Source: Magnetospira sp. QH-2
GTDB taxonomy: Bacteria > Pseudomonadota > Alphaproteobacteria > Rhodospirillales > Magnetospiraceae
Assembly: GCF_000968135.1 (NCBI RefSeq)
Contig: NZ_FO538765.1
Coordinates: forward strand, 1,193,819-1,257,818
DNA length: 64,000 bases
Direction of reading: 5' to 3'
Below the pieces are notes generated by a model. The model worked only from the letters and a program-made list of their open reading frames with translations. It was not told the DNA's origin and ran no database searches. Below are positions 16,993 through 25,847 of this stretch, piece by piece. Position 1 is the first letter of the stretch, and the number at the start of each line of letters is the position of its first letter. Both the position numbers and the translations under genes were made by a program.

Positions 16993-19372
16993 AGGTGAAG
17001 CAACTGCCCTGACCAGGAGTGGAGGTCACCCAGATATCCCCTCCATGCAACTGCAGTATCTTTCGACAAACCGCCAGGCCGATGCCAGTACCCTCATAAA
17101 GATCGCTGGTGTGCAGCCGCTGAAAGATAATGAAAATGCGGTCGTTGTGTTCGGGGTCGATGCCTATTCCGTTGTCGGTGACACTGATATGCCAACGCTC
17201 CCCTTTCAACTGGGCCTCGATACGGATATCCGGAGGAACACCGGGCTGATGGTAGGTCAGGGCATTGGCGATCAAATTCTGAAACAGGCGGAGTATCTGG
17301 GACCGGTCGACAGGGAGGGTCGGCAACGGGCCGGTGGTGATCATGGCGTCCGTCTCGACAATCCGCGGCTGTAGGAAGGCCAGGGCCTGATCCACTACGT
17401 GGTTGAGCGGGGTGATACGGGAGCCTTCGCGCCGGGTTGCGACCCGGGAATAATCCAGCAGGTCCTGGATAAGGTGATCCATGCGGCTGGCACCATCCAC
17501 GGCAAAGGCGATATATTCGTCCGCCGTTGGATCCAACTGGCCTTTGTACTGTCGTTCCAAAAGCTGGCAATACGAGGTCACCATCCGCAATGGCTCGCGC
17601 AGATCATGGGAGGCCACATAGGCAAAGCGCTCCAGTTCTTCGTTGGAGCGGGACAGTTCCACCTCGAAGTTCTTGCGATCGGTGATATCGACCATAAAGC
17701 CGTTGATGGCTATGGGAATACCATCATCATTCTTGAGAACGCTGACGATATCACGCAGCCATATGTAGTCCCCATCCGCCTTGAGCATGCGGTATTCGAA
17801 AGCATGATCGCGACCGGCGGCGGTTTCGTTGGTACAGGTGCTAAGGGCCTGCTTCCGGTCGTCGGGATGGATATGATCAACCCAGAAATCCAAATCGGTC
17901 CACTGGGAAACGGGAAAACCAAATAGTTCCTCCGCATGGGGCGAGATATAGGTGAACAGGCCGCTGACCAAGTCCACCTCCCAGGCCACGATATGGGTGT
18001 TTTCCACCAGCGACCGAAAGCGCTCCTCGCTTTTCTGGAGCTGCTCCGTTCGTTTGGCGACCCGGATCTCCAGTTCCTCGTGGGAGTGACGCAGTTCGTT
18101 CTCCGCCTCGACCCGACGAGTGACATCATCGAACAGCGCAACCACTTCGCCAGTTGGGATCTTGAATACTCGATTTTCACGCCAGTTTTTTCGGTGGCTA
18201 TCCTGATATTGGGTGGCAGGGAGAAATTCCGAAACCCCAGTTTCCCACACGCGCCGCAAAGTCTCCAGTAGGCCGAAGTCCTCGACCCCTGGAAAGACTT
18301 CAGTCAGGCGCTTACCCAACAGTTCATGGCGACTGATTCCTTCGATATTCTCGGCTCCCAAATTGAAGGCCTTGAACAGGAAATCCTTGCCGTCGTCGAT
18401 GGCTTCATAGATGACCACGCCACTGGTCATGTGCTCGATAAGCTCACGGTATCGGGCTTGGGACTCTATATATTCCTGGGTGCGGAAGGCCACTTCACGG
18501 CTGAGCAATCGTGTCCAGACCACGAACATGATCAGCACCATCACCGCGCCGCCCAGCCCCCACCAGAACCAGGTCGGAAGTTTCTGGGTCTCTTCGGGGC
18601 GGACGCCCAGCCAACGGTCGAGCGTTTTGTAATAAAAGCTGTTTTTGTCCTGGCGCCAAGCCGCCAGGTGACGGTCGATGGCGGCGCTCAATTCGGCGTT
18701 GCGCCCTTCTGGCAGCGCCACTTGCAGGCGGAAAGGACTGAAAACAATGGAGCTGCGCTTGGCTTGGAAACTGCTTTCCTTGGAAAATCCCAAAAGGCTG
18801 TTGACCACGGCGGCATCGGCCTCGCCATCGTCGACGGCCTGCAAGGCGGCATCATAGGATTCCAGGGGCAAAAGGGTGCATCGGATGCCGAAATCCCGAC
18901 AGAGTTCCCCGTATTTATTGCCCAACAGTCCGCTGCGCATGACCGCAACCTTCTTGTCGGCCATATCGAATAAATTCTGTGGCGAGAAATCCGGTTTCAC
19001 ATAAAGCTGTGCCCAGACCGAGACCACGGTTTCCTTGGAGAAATCAATGAATTCGTCACGCGTTGGGGTGCCGGCAATACTGGTCATCAGATCGATGTCA
19101 CCGGCACTGACCCGTTCAAGGCCTTCGGCAAAGGTACCGGGCACGAACTCTAGATGCCACCCTTCTTGCTGGGCAATCTGATTAAGAAGGTCCACATAGA
19201 TGCCGCGGGGCGTGCCGCTATCATCGATAAAGACCTGTGGGAAGTTGTTGTAGACTCCCACCTGGACCTCGCCATTGGCGCCACGGGCCAGAACCGGGGT
19301 GGCAATCAACAGGGAACATAGCAAAACCGCCAGCACCGGAATGTATCCGGTCACGGCTCGATCAAGTCTCAA
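16952..19372 (-). CDS. Sensor histidine kinase with periplasmic SBP_bac_3 domain and two PAS domains
   Basis: An 806-residue sensor. Signal peptide, then a family-3 solute-binding domain (about 33-255) of the type that binds amino acids or similar small ligands, one membrane helix (about 268-290, WFWWGLGGAVMVLIMFVVW), two PAS domains (about 305-420 and 445-565), HisKA with the phosphorylated His in ASHDLREPLRMV, and HATPase_c (N-box NLIANALTY, G-box GTGIGLAVC). No receiver domain. Its 3' end overlaps the convergent modC-like gene by 41 bases. Ligand unknown; its place between mod and nor genes hints at a link with anaerobic respiration, which is inference. Confidence 0.9.
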   Translation of the reverse strand: MRLDRAVTGYIPVLAVLLCSLLIATPVLARGANGEVQVGVYNNFPQVFIDDSGTPRGIYVDLLNQIAQQEGWHLEFVPGTFAEGLERVSAGDIDLMTSIAGTPTRDEFIDFSKETVVSVWAQLYVKPDFSPQNLFDMADKKVAVMRSGLLGNKYGELCRDFGIRCTLLPLESYDAALQAVDDGEADAAVVNSLLGFSKESSFQAKRSSIVFSPFRLQVALPEGRNAELSAAIDRHLAAWRQDKNSFYYKTLDRWLGVRPEETQKLPTWFWWGLGGAVMVLIMFVVWTRLLSREVAFRTQEYIESQARYRELIEHMTSGVVIYEAIDDGKDFLFKAFNLGAENIEGISRHELLGKRLTEVFPGVEDFGLLETLRRVWETGVSEFLPATQYQDSHRKNWRENRVFKIPTGEVVALFDDVTRRVEAENELRHSHEELEIRVAKRTEQLQKSEERFRSLVENTHIVAWEVDLVSGLFTYISPHAEELFGFPVSQWTDLDFWVDHIHPDDRKQALSTCTNETAAGRDHAFEYRMLKADGDYIWLRDIVSVLKNDDGIPIAINGFMVDITDRKNFEVELSRSNEELERFAYVASHDLREPLRMVTSYCQLLERQYKGQLDPTADEYIAFAVDGASRMDHLIQDLLDYSRVATRREGSRITPLNHVVDQALAFLQPRIVETDAMITTGPLPTLPVDRSQILRLFQNLIANALTYHQPGVPPDIRIEAQLKGERWHISVTDNGIGIDPEHNDRIFIIFQRLHTSDLYEGTGIGLAVCRKILQLHGGDIWVTSTPGQGSCFTFTLPPTLPESPTT

Positions 19373-19473
19373 GGACGGGTCTCCCCCCAGGAATCGCGCT
19401 CATGTGACGTCTTTTATGGACTTCGATGCGTCGCGAGTATGGCATCAAACCCTATTCTTTAGTAGGTCTTTCT

Positions 19474-19872
19474 CTACTGGGCGGCGTCGAACTGTAATGA
19501 AAAAGTGGCGGTCACCATATCCATGGTATTGCGGTGGTCAATCAGCCAATTAGCCAAGCCTTCGCTGAAATAGCTCTTCAAATCCGCTTCCTCGCCCGCC
19601 TGGAGGCGTGACAGAACCACGCGTAATTCGGCCAGCACCCGCTCGTGTTCTCCTTTATGCATGGGGTAAGCGAAGAAGCCGATGGTGCGCATCATCTCTT
19701 CCTCACGACCGAAATGCTCTGTGCAATGGTCCAGGAATTGGGTCATGAGAGCGATGAGGGAGTCCCCCGTCGCCTCGGCCATCTCGTTGATCAGGTTCAC
19801 GGCTTCCAGATGGTCATCGTCCATAAAGGCAACACCAACCTTGAAGTCGTCGGTCCAGGTCAGAGCGGTCAT
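19474..19872 (-). CDS. Bacteriohemerythrin
   Basis: A 132-residue four-helix-bundle protein with the hemerythrin di-iron ligands in order: DDDHLEAVN (His near 21), DHCTEHFGREEEMM (His near 52 and Glu near 56), HKGEHERVL (His 71 and His 75 region) and WLIDHRNTMD (His and Asp near 112-117). It reversibly binds O2 and may bind NO. It lies 26 bases downstream of the last nor-cluster gene on the same strand, suggesting co-transcription and a role in O2 or NO handling during denitrification. Confidence 0.92.
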   Translation of the reverse strand: MTALTWTDDFKVGVAFMDDDHLEAVNLINEMAEATGDSLIALMTQFLDHCTEHFGREEEMMRTIGFFAYPMHKGEHERVLAELRVVLSRLQAGEEADLKSYFSEGLANWLIDHRNTMDMVTATFSLQFDAAQ

Positions 19873-19898
19873 GGGGCACAGTCTCCTTTGTTGGGTGT

Positions 19899-20069
19899 TT
19901 ATTGCAGGGTCAGGACAAGAAAGGCAAGAATGGCGCCTGTTATGCTCCAGACTAAAATCAGGCCTCGCAGGGCCAGCGCGCCGCCGCGATACATGAAAAA
20001 GGCCATGCCGAAAATCAACAGCCCGCAGATTACCAGGGCAATGGCACTATCGGCATTCAAGTCGTTCAT
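19899..20069 (-). CDS. Small membrane protein in nor operon (56 residues)
   Basis: MNDLNADSAIALVICGLLIF opens a 56-residue protein with two hydrophobic helices (about 10-25 and 35-55) and a short basic loop (MYRGGALALRG). The ATG at 20069 overlaps the stop of the NorF-like gene by 4 bases, which supports its reality despite its size. I do not recognise a named family; a small accessory subunit of the NO reductase complex is possible. Confidence 0.7.
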   Translation of the reverse strand: MNDLNADSAIALVICGLLIFGMAFFMYRGGALALRGLILVWSITGAILAFLVLTLQ

Positions 20070-20359
20070 GCGGTGCCTCCCGGAGTCAGGAGATCGAGGC
20101 CGATGATAATGGTGATCAGAATCGCAAGGAAAATCGCAAATCCTTTTTGCCAGCCCGATCCGCTGTGTCGCAGGTTCAGGTAGTACCACAGGATTACGCC
20201 CACTTTCAGACCAGCCAAGCCCAGCAAGGCCGCGATCCAAGGGCCCGCGAGGCCGGTTTCCAGATCGACCCGACCAGCGCCCATGGTGCCGATGGTCAAG
20301 GCCATCAGCCCGATCCAGGCGGCGATCAGCGTTTTTACGGTGGCCATGTTGCTATGCAT
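20066..20359 (-). CDS. norF: NorF-like / cytochrome oxidase subunit IV-like membrane protein
   Basis: A 97-residue protein with three hydrophobic segments and the motif GLAGLKVGVILWYYLNLRHS, as in the prokaryotic cytochrome c oxidase subunit IV/NorF group. In denitrifiers norF lies beside norE and supports full NO reductase activity. It starts 5 bases after norE and overlaps the next small ORF by 4 bases. The symbol is given from context and fold. Confidence 0.75.
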   Translation of the reverse strand: MHSNMATVKTLIAAWIGLMALTIGTMGAGRVDLETGLAGPWIAALLGLAGLKVGVILWYYLNLRHSGSGWQKGFAIFLAILITIIIGLDLLTPGGTA

Positions 20360-20364
20360 AAGGA

Positions 20365-20961
20365 CTATCTCATGAGGTAGATAACGGGGAAAATCAACAC
20401 CCAGATCAGGTCCACCATGTGCCAGAAGGCGGCGCCGGTTTCCAGGTTCTCCAGGCTGTTCTTCCAGGCCACCACGGCCAGAATGATCAACCCCAGCACC
20501 ACATGCAGGGCGTGGAACCCGGTGACCAGGTAGTACAGGGTGAAGAAGGTGTTGGTCTCGATGTCAAAGCCCTGGGCCAGCTTGGCATCGTACTCGACCA
20601 TTTTGACTGCAAGGAAAAGAACCCCCACGGCCATGGCGGCGATCAGCCACAGGCGCGAGGCTTTGCCATGTCCTTGTGAGCTGACCCGTACCGCGATGGC
20701 GGCAAGCAGGCCGCTGGTCAGCAGGATCATGGTGTTGACCGCTCCCGCCACCCGGTCCAGGTGGGCCTGGGAGGCGTCGAAGGTCACCGGGTCGAGCATT
20801 CGCGCTCCGGCAAAGCCGATCAGCGCCGCACCGAAAACCAGCAGCTCGCTCCAGATTAAGATCCACATGATCGGATTGCCGGGCAGGCTGGACAACGGCC
20901 CCCAGCCGTCGTCGCCGGTTGGTGGGGGGTGAGGGGTCAGGGTCACGGGGCGCGCATCCAT
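20365..20961 (-). CDS. norE: NorE, cytochrome c oxidase subunit III-like protein
   Basis: A 198-residue, five-helix membrane protein of the CoxIII family in its short, nor-associated form. WILIWSELLVFGAALIGFAG near residue 32 and FFTLYYLVTGFHALHVVLGL near residue 140 are the conserved helices. NorE is an accessory factor for nitric oxide reductase. It follows norD with only one base between and is followed closely by the NorF-like gene. Confidence 0.88.
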   Translation of the reverse strand: MDARPVTLTPHPPPTGDDGWGPLSSLPGNPIMWILIWSELLVFGAALIGFAGARMLDPVTFDASQAHLDRVAGAVNTMILLTSGLLAAIAVRVSSQGHGKASRLWLIAAMAVGVLFLAVKMVEYDAKLAQGFDIETNTFFTLYYLVTGFHALHVVLGLIILAVVAWKNSLENLETGAAFWHMVDLIWVLIFPVIYLMR

Positions 20962-20962
20962 G

Positions 20963-22900
20963 TCAGGCCACCAAATGCCGGAAGATGGCGGGCAGGGCCA
21001 TGGTCAACCGGTCCATGTGGGAGACGATGGCGCAGCCACCGCGTCCGAAAAGATAGGGGAAATAGTCCCGGGCCTCCGTATCCACGGTGACGCCGAACAC
21101 CGCCAAGCCTTCCTGCCGGGCCTCTCGGATGGCCATGCGGGTATCCTCGATGCCATAGCGGCCTTCGTAGTGATCCAGGTCATTGGGCTTGCCATCGCTG
21201 ATCAGCAACAGCAACCGGTGGCGGTTGGGGCGTTGATTGAGCTGTTCCGTGGCGAAACGCAGCGCCGGTCCCATGCGGGTGTAATAACCGGGCTTCAAGG
21301 CGCCGATGCGTCGGGTCACAGTGGGGGACACCGGTTCGTCGAAGTCCTTCACCCGGTCCAGCCGTACATAATTGCGTTTGCGCGAGGTGAAAGTATAGAC
21401 CGCGTGGTCGTCGCCCGAGGCCGCCAGGCCGTGGGTAAGGGTGGTCAGGGCCTCCTTTTCCACGTCCAGAACCCGCCGCCCTTCCATCCAGGCATCGGTG
21501 GACAGGGAAACATCCACCAGGATCAAGGCCGCCAGGTCCCGGCTTTCATTGCGGAACTGCACAAAGATCCGGTCGCTGCCCTCCCCGGTGGCGGCCAAAT
21601 CACAGCGCGAGCGGATCAGGGCATCCACGTCCAGGTCGCGGCCATCCATTTCCCGGGGCACCCGTTCGCGCTTCGGGCGCAGGGCCTCGAACTGGCGGCG
21701 CACCTTGCGAATGCGCTGGCGGGTGCGGTCGTCGGGGGTCCAGTCTTCGCCTTCGTCATCGGCAAGACCGGTCAACACCCGGCAATGGGCGGGATGATAG
21801 ATCTTTTTGCGGTAATCCCATTCGGGAAAGGTTTTCACGCCCAGCAGGCGAGTGGGGTCCACGGCGCCCGCTGGCAAGTCCAGATCCAGCTTAATCTTCG
21901 ATGCGGTTTTTTTGTCGTTATGGGAGATGGTCAACTCGTCCAGGTCCTCGGCGGCGCGCAGGGGGTCCTTGTCCCCTTCGTCGTCGTCGGGCCGATTAAC
22001 ATTGACCATTTCAGCCATGGCGAGGATTTTTTCGAAGCGGTCAAGAATGAGCGGGTCGTCCCGTTCGGCCTGGTCATTGTCTTGGCGCGAGGCGGCGAAC
22101 TTGCGCCCGTCGCGGGCATCCTCGGACTCGGTCCCATCGCCCGGATCATCATCGGGATCATCGCCGATCTTTCCTTCGGGATGTCGGTCGATCACCTCTC
22201 CCCACAGGGGCACGGGTAGGAAGGACTTATAGGCCATCGTTGCGTGGAAAGGGGTCAAGTCATCGCTTTCCCCAGTGACGTAAGCCAGGTGAGCCAAGGC
22301 ACGCGGATCGGTTGGGCCACCGAGCAGCGCCTGGATACAGTCCTCGACCCGTTGTTCCTCGCGGGGCAGGGAGCGTTTGGGCCGAAGGGTTCGCAGGCTG
22401 TCGCACAAGACCTTGTGATGGTTGCTCAGACCGGGCAGGGCGGCAAGCACCCGGCGGGTTGTCCTATGGACACGACGCAGCGCCTGCAGGTCGGCCCGAT
22501 AGGGATCCTCGGGGTCTGAAAGCGGGTAGCTCGCATGGGCCAGGTAGGCCGCCAGCCACAGATACAGGCGGCGGTTCAGATCGGTTTGAGGAAAGACATC
22601 GATGCGCGCTGGAAGAGTCAGGGTTTCCGGGTCGCGGCTGGCTGTCTCCATTTTCTCCGCATCCATGCCGAGTTTCATCAGCAAGCTCAACCGATGCTTC
22701 TTGTCGCGGGCCACGGCCGCAGCCAATTGCAGTCCCGGGTCGCCGCCGATACCGTGGAAAAACACTGCGAGAGTGGTGCGAACCTGCTCCAAGGTCACCG
22801 CGGCTTCCTGATGACGGGGGTAACTGGTTTGTCCACCGATCAGCCGATGCCAATGGCGGCCCACCAGTTCTTCCGGTTCGAATAGATCGCGCAGGCTCAC
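20963..22900 (-). CDS. norD: NorD, VWA-domain NO reductase activation protein
   Basis: A 645-residue protein that works with the NorQ AAA ATPase to insert the non-haem iron of NorB. The C-terminal VWA domain (about 450-640) has the MIDAS motif LVDVSLSTDAW and LLLISDGKPNDLD. A long acidic middle is typical. The start is taken as GTG at 22900 (VSLRDLFEPEELV) preceded by AGGAAGG; a longer frame starting inside norQ has no family support. Confidence 0.93.
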   Translation of the reverse strand: MSLRDLFEPEELVGRHWHRLIGGQTSYPRHQEAAVTLEQVRTTLAVFFHGIGGDPGLQLAAAVARDKKHRLSLLMKLGMDAEKMETASRDPETLTLPARIDVFPQTDLNRRLYLWLAAYLAHASYPLSDPEDPYRADLQALRRVHRTTRRVLAALPGLSNHHKVLCDSLRTLRPKRSLPREEQRVEDCIQALLGGPTDPRALAHLAYVTGESDDLTPFHATMAYKSFLPVPLWGEVIDRHPEGKIGDDPDDDPGDGTESEDARDGRKFAASRQDNDQAERDDPLILDRFEKILAMAEMVNVNRPDDDEGDKDPLRAAEDLDELTISHNDKKTASKIKLDLDLPAGAVDPTRLLGVKTFPEWDYRKKIYHPAHCRVLTGLADDEGEDWTPDDRTRQRIRKVRRQFEALRPKRERVPREMDGRDLDVDALIRSRCDLAATGEGSDRIFVQFRNESRDLAALILVDVSLSTDAWMEGRRVLDVEKEALTTLTHGLAASGDDHAVYTFTSRKRNYVRLDRVKDFDEPVSPTVTRRIGALKPGYYTRMGPALRFATEQLNQRPNRHRLLLLISDGKPNDLDHYEGRYGIEDTRMAIREARQEGLAVFGVTVDTEARDYFPYLFGRGGCAIVSHMDRLTMALPAIFRHLVA

Positions 22901-22916
22901 CGTCGCGTCCTTCCTG

Positions 22917-23708
22917 TCAGCCGAAGGTGGCCCGGACCACTTCGTCCAGGCCGGCCTTGACGTCGTCGTCATCCGAGAGGGGTTCGATCAGGCTGGCCCG
23001 GGCTGCATCCAAATGACTCATGCCCGACCGGATCAGAGTCGCACAATAGACCAGCAGGCGGGTCGAAGCGCCTTCTTCCAGGTCCTGGTCCTTCATGGAG
23101 CGGATGCGCCCGGCCAGATTGACCAAGGCCAGGCATTTGCTCTCTTCCAGGCCAGACTCCCTGGCGACGATGGTCACTTCCAGATCCGGCGCGGGATAGT
23201 CGAAATGCAGGCCGATGAAGCGCTGCCGGGTGCTGGGCTTGAGGCTCTTGAGAATGTTCTGATATCCGGGATTATAGGATACCACCAGCATGAAATCGTC
23301 GGGCGCTTCCAGGGTTTCCCCGGTGCGCTCCAGGGGCAGGATGCGGCGGTCGTCGGTCAGCGGGTGCAGCACCACGGTGACGTCCTTGCGCGCTTCCACC
23401 ACCTCGTCCAGATAGCAGATGCCGCCCTGGCGCACCGCATGGGTCAGCGGGCCATCCACCCAGGCCGTCTCGCCACCCTTGAGCAGATACCGCCCGGTGA
23501 GGTCGGCGGCGGTCAGGTCATCGTGACAGGAAACCGTATGCAGGGGCAGACCCAGCTTGGCCGCCATGTGGGCCACATAGCGGGTCTTGCCGCAGCCTGT
23601 TGGGCCCTTGAGCATCAGTGGAAGATTATTCTCGCGGGCTCGTTCGAACAATTCGCATTCGTTGCCCACGGGTAAGTAGAAGGGGATATCTGGATGGGGA
23701 TTTGTCAT
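22917..23708 (-). CDS. norQ: NorQ, MoxR-type AAA ATPase
   Basis: A 263-residue AAA+ ATPase of the CbbQ/NirQ/NorQ group. Walker A GPTGCGKTRYV near residue 33 and Walker B GGICYLDEVVEAR near residue 95 are clear, with sensor residues in VVSYNPGYQNILKSLKPSTRQRF. It partners with NorD to activate NO reductase. Start at MTNPHPDIPFY, the family-typical beginning. It lies 131 bases after norB. Confidence 0.94.
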   Translation of the reverse strand: MTNPHPDIPFYLPVGNECELFERARENNLPLMLKGPTGCGKTRYVAHMAAKLGLPLHTVSCHDDLTAADLTGRYLLKGGETAWVDGPLTHAVRQGGICYLDEVVEARKDVTVVLHPLTDDRRILPLERTGETLEAPDDFMLVVSYNPGYQNILKSLKPSTRQRFIGLHFDYPAPDLEVTIVARESGLEESKCLALVNLAGRIRSMKDQDLEEGASTRLLVYCATLIRSGMSHLDAARASLIEPLSDDDDVKAGLDEVVRATFG

Positions 23709-23839
23709 GGCTCGTTTCAAAAAAAATTCGGGGTGACCGGGGGGATGTTTGTTTCCTGGGGAGGAAACGGGGCCGGTCACCCCGAGGGGTCAGAGATCAG
23801 ACAGTTTTCACGGGGATAGTGTTTTTATGGTCACGGCAA

Positions 23840-25183
23840 TCATTCCGCTGCCTGGGCCGCAGAACCGGCACGAGCCTGTTCCTTGTCCGATGTCAAGATG
23901 GCGTAGACGAACACCAATGCACCCGCGACAACCACGACACCCGAGAGCAGTCGAAGGATGAAGAACAGGTCGATTTGTTCGGCAACCTCCATGAAGGAGA
24001 TCCCCATCACCCGTTGCAGGTGGGTTTGCAACACACCGGCAGCCGTCAAAGTCAGAGTCATGAACACCATTCCCGATGACATGATCCAGAAGCTCCACAT
24101 GTTCAGCACCTGGTTATAGGGCTGCATGCCGCGCAGCATGGGCATGGCATAAGTGATCATGGCCAGATTGAGCATCACATAGGCCCCGAAGAAAGCCAGA
24201 TGGCCGTGAGCCGCGGTGATTTGGGTGCCATGGGTGTAGTAGTTGATGGGCGCCAGGGTATGCAGGAAGCCCCAGACACCGGCCCCGAAGAACGCCAAAG
24301 TGGCGCAACCCAGGGTCCACATCATGGCCGCCTGATTGGGATGGTCGCGACCGCCCTTGCGGACGATGACGAAGGCAAATACCACCATGGCAAAGAACGG
24401 CAGCACTTCCAGGGTCGAGAACACGGATCCGATCCATTGCCAGTATGCCGGGGTACCAATCCAGTAGTAGTGATGGCCGGTGCCAAGAATGCCGGTGAAC
24501 AGGCTCATGGCAACGATGATATAGAGCCATTTCTCGATGATTTCCCGATCGACGCCGGTCATCTTGATCAACAGGTACGACAGGATGGAGGCCATGATCA
24601 GCTCCCACACGCCCTCGACCCACAGATGCACGACCCACCACCAGAACATCTTGTCCAGGGCCAGATTGGTCGGATTGTAGAAGGCAAACAGGAAGAAGAT
24701 CGCCAGTCCCCACAGGCCCATGAGCAAGATCATGGAAACCGCTGTTTTGCGGCCCTTGAGCACGGTCATGGAGAGGTTGTAGAGGAACATCAGCGCGACC
24801 ACCACGATGGCCACCTTGATCCAAAGGGGTTGTTCAAGGAACTCACGGCCTTCGTGGATACCAAACAGGTAGCCGACAACCGCCGCGGCGGCTCCAAACA
24901 GGAACAGCCAGAACTGGATCTTGGCGATCAGCGGGCTGTGAATCTCTGTCTCGGTTTCTTCCGGAATCAGGTAATAGGCCGCCCCGAAAAAGCCGAACAA
25001 CAGCCACACGATCAAGGCATTGGTATGGATCATGCGGATGATGTGAAAGGGCACCAATTCCGACAGGAAGTTGGGAAAGACATAGACGGTGCCGGCGATC
25101 AATCCGCCCAGAACCTGTGCCAGGAACAAGCCCATGGCAGCCAGGAAGTACGGATAGGCCAGCTTTTGTGTTTCATATTTCAT
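23840..25183 (-). CDS. norB: Nitric oxide reductase large subunit NorB
   Basis: A 447-residue, 12-helix haem-copper-superfamily protein that reduces 2 NO to N2O using electrons from NorC. Conserved segments include RMIHTNALIVWLLFGFFGAAYYLIPEE, WWVVHLWVEGVWELIMA (His for the active site and Glu near FeB), GTGHHYYWIG and THGTQITAAHGHLAFFGAYVM. Length is right for cytochrome-c-type NorB. Follows norC by 24 bases. Confidence 0.97.
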   Translation of the reverse strand: MKYETQKLAYPYFLAAMGLFLAQVLGGLIAGTVYVFPNFLSELVPFHIIRMIHTNALIVWLLFGFFGAAYYLIPEETETEIHSPLIAKIQFWLFLFGAAAAVVGYLFGIHEGREFLEQPLWIKVAIVVVALMFLYNLSMTVLKGRKTAVSMILLMGLWGLAIFFLFAFYNPTNLALDKMFWWWVVHLWVEGVWELIMASILSYLLIKMTGVDREIIEKWLYIIVAMSLFTGILGTGHHYYWIGTPAYWQWIGSVFSTLEVLPFFAMVVFAFVIVRKGGRDHPNQAAMMWTLGCATLAFFGAGVWGFLHTLAPINYYTHGTQITAAHGHLAFFGAYVMLNLAMITYAMPMLRGMQPYNQVLNMWSFWIMSSGMVFMTLTLTAAGVLQTHLQRVMGISFMEVAEQIDLFFILRLLSGVVVVAGALVFVYAILTSDKEQARAGSAAQAAE

Positions 25184-25207
25184 GACAAAAAACTCCTTGC
25201 TCGCCGA

Positions 25208-25660
25208 TCAACCGGCCTCGTTTGGCGGCCAACCTTGGGTCTTGATCGTGCTGACCCACTGGAAGAAATCGACCAGCGCATTTAATTCTGCCTCGTCGAG
25301 GTTGAAATTCGGCATCTGGCGCCGACCCTCAATGCCCGTGGGCTGGGATTTGATCCATTCCTTGATCCCCGAACGGGCGCCCTCGGCATCCTCGGGGCCG
25401 CCGTAGCGCACCCAGACATTGCCCAGTTCCGGGGCATAGTAGGCACCCTCGCCGAGCAGCGAATGACAGTTAATGCAGGAGTTCCGTTCCCAGACGGCTT
25501 TGCCTTGGGCCACGGTCTCGGTGAGTGTCTTCTCGTCGGTAGAGGTGTTCTTGACATAGGACACGCTCTGCGCCACTAGGGCGATCAAAATGACGAGGAA
25601 GAACAGTGAGCCGCCAAAAAAGATGTTCCTGGCGGCTGTCTTGGTCAAACCCTCGGACAT
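25208..25660 (-). CDS. norC: Nitric oxide reductase cytochrome c subunit NorC
   Basis: A 150-residue membrane-anchored monohaem cytochrome. An uncleaved N-terminal helix (NIFFGGSLFFLVILIALVAQ), the haem site NSCINCHSLLGEGAYYAPEL near residue 60, and an axial Met in GRRQMPNFNLDEAE near the end are as expected. I chose MSEGLTKTAARN at 25660; a longer frame adds an unsupported leader. It heads the nor operon, with an FNR/Dnr-like site 120 bases upstream. Confidence 0.95.
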   Translation of the reverse strand: MSEGLTKTAARNIFFGGSLFFLVILIALVAQSVSYVKNTSTDEKTLTETVAQGKAVWERNSCINCHSLLGEGAYYAPELGNVWVRYGGPEDAEGARSGIKEWIKSQPTGIEGRRQMPNFNLDEAELNALVDFFQWVSTIKTQGWPPNEAG

Positions 25661-25780
25661 GGCTTTCCAGTCTCTCCGTTGGTGTTCCCCCAATGGCCAG
25701 GACCTCATGCCCAGGCCATGACGAGCCTGAAAAAATCCGGCTCGACGCGATAAGGGTATGGAAACCGTCGCCGGGAGCCC

Positions 25781-25794
25781 TTAACTTTGGTCAA
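25781..25794 (-). promoter_or_regulatory. FNR/Dnr-type site upstream of norC
   Basis: Read on the minus strand the 14-mer is TTGACCAAAGTTAA, an imperfect palindrome matching TTGAC-N4-GTCAA at 9 of 10 defined positions. It lies in the 187-base divergent gap between norC and ubiE, 120 bases before the norC start and 54 bases before ubiE, so it could act on either. Confidence 0.6.
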
Positions 25795-25847
25795 TTCCAT
25801 GGTACTTTGGTGCCAGGTGATTCCCGATCTTTGACGGATGCCCCTTC

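Noticed and set aside
20960-22219. 419-codon plus-strand frame opposite norD
   Set aside because: Same cause; norD carries a VWA domain with intact MIDAS and sits in a conserved operon.
24200-25285. 361-codon plus-strand frame opposite norB
   Set aside because: The translation is Gln/His-rich shadow sequence of a membrane protein gene.
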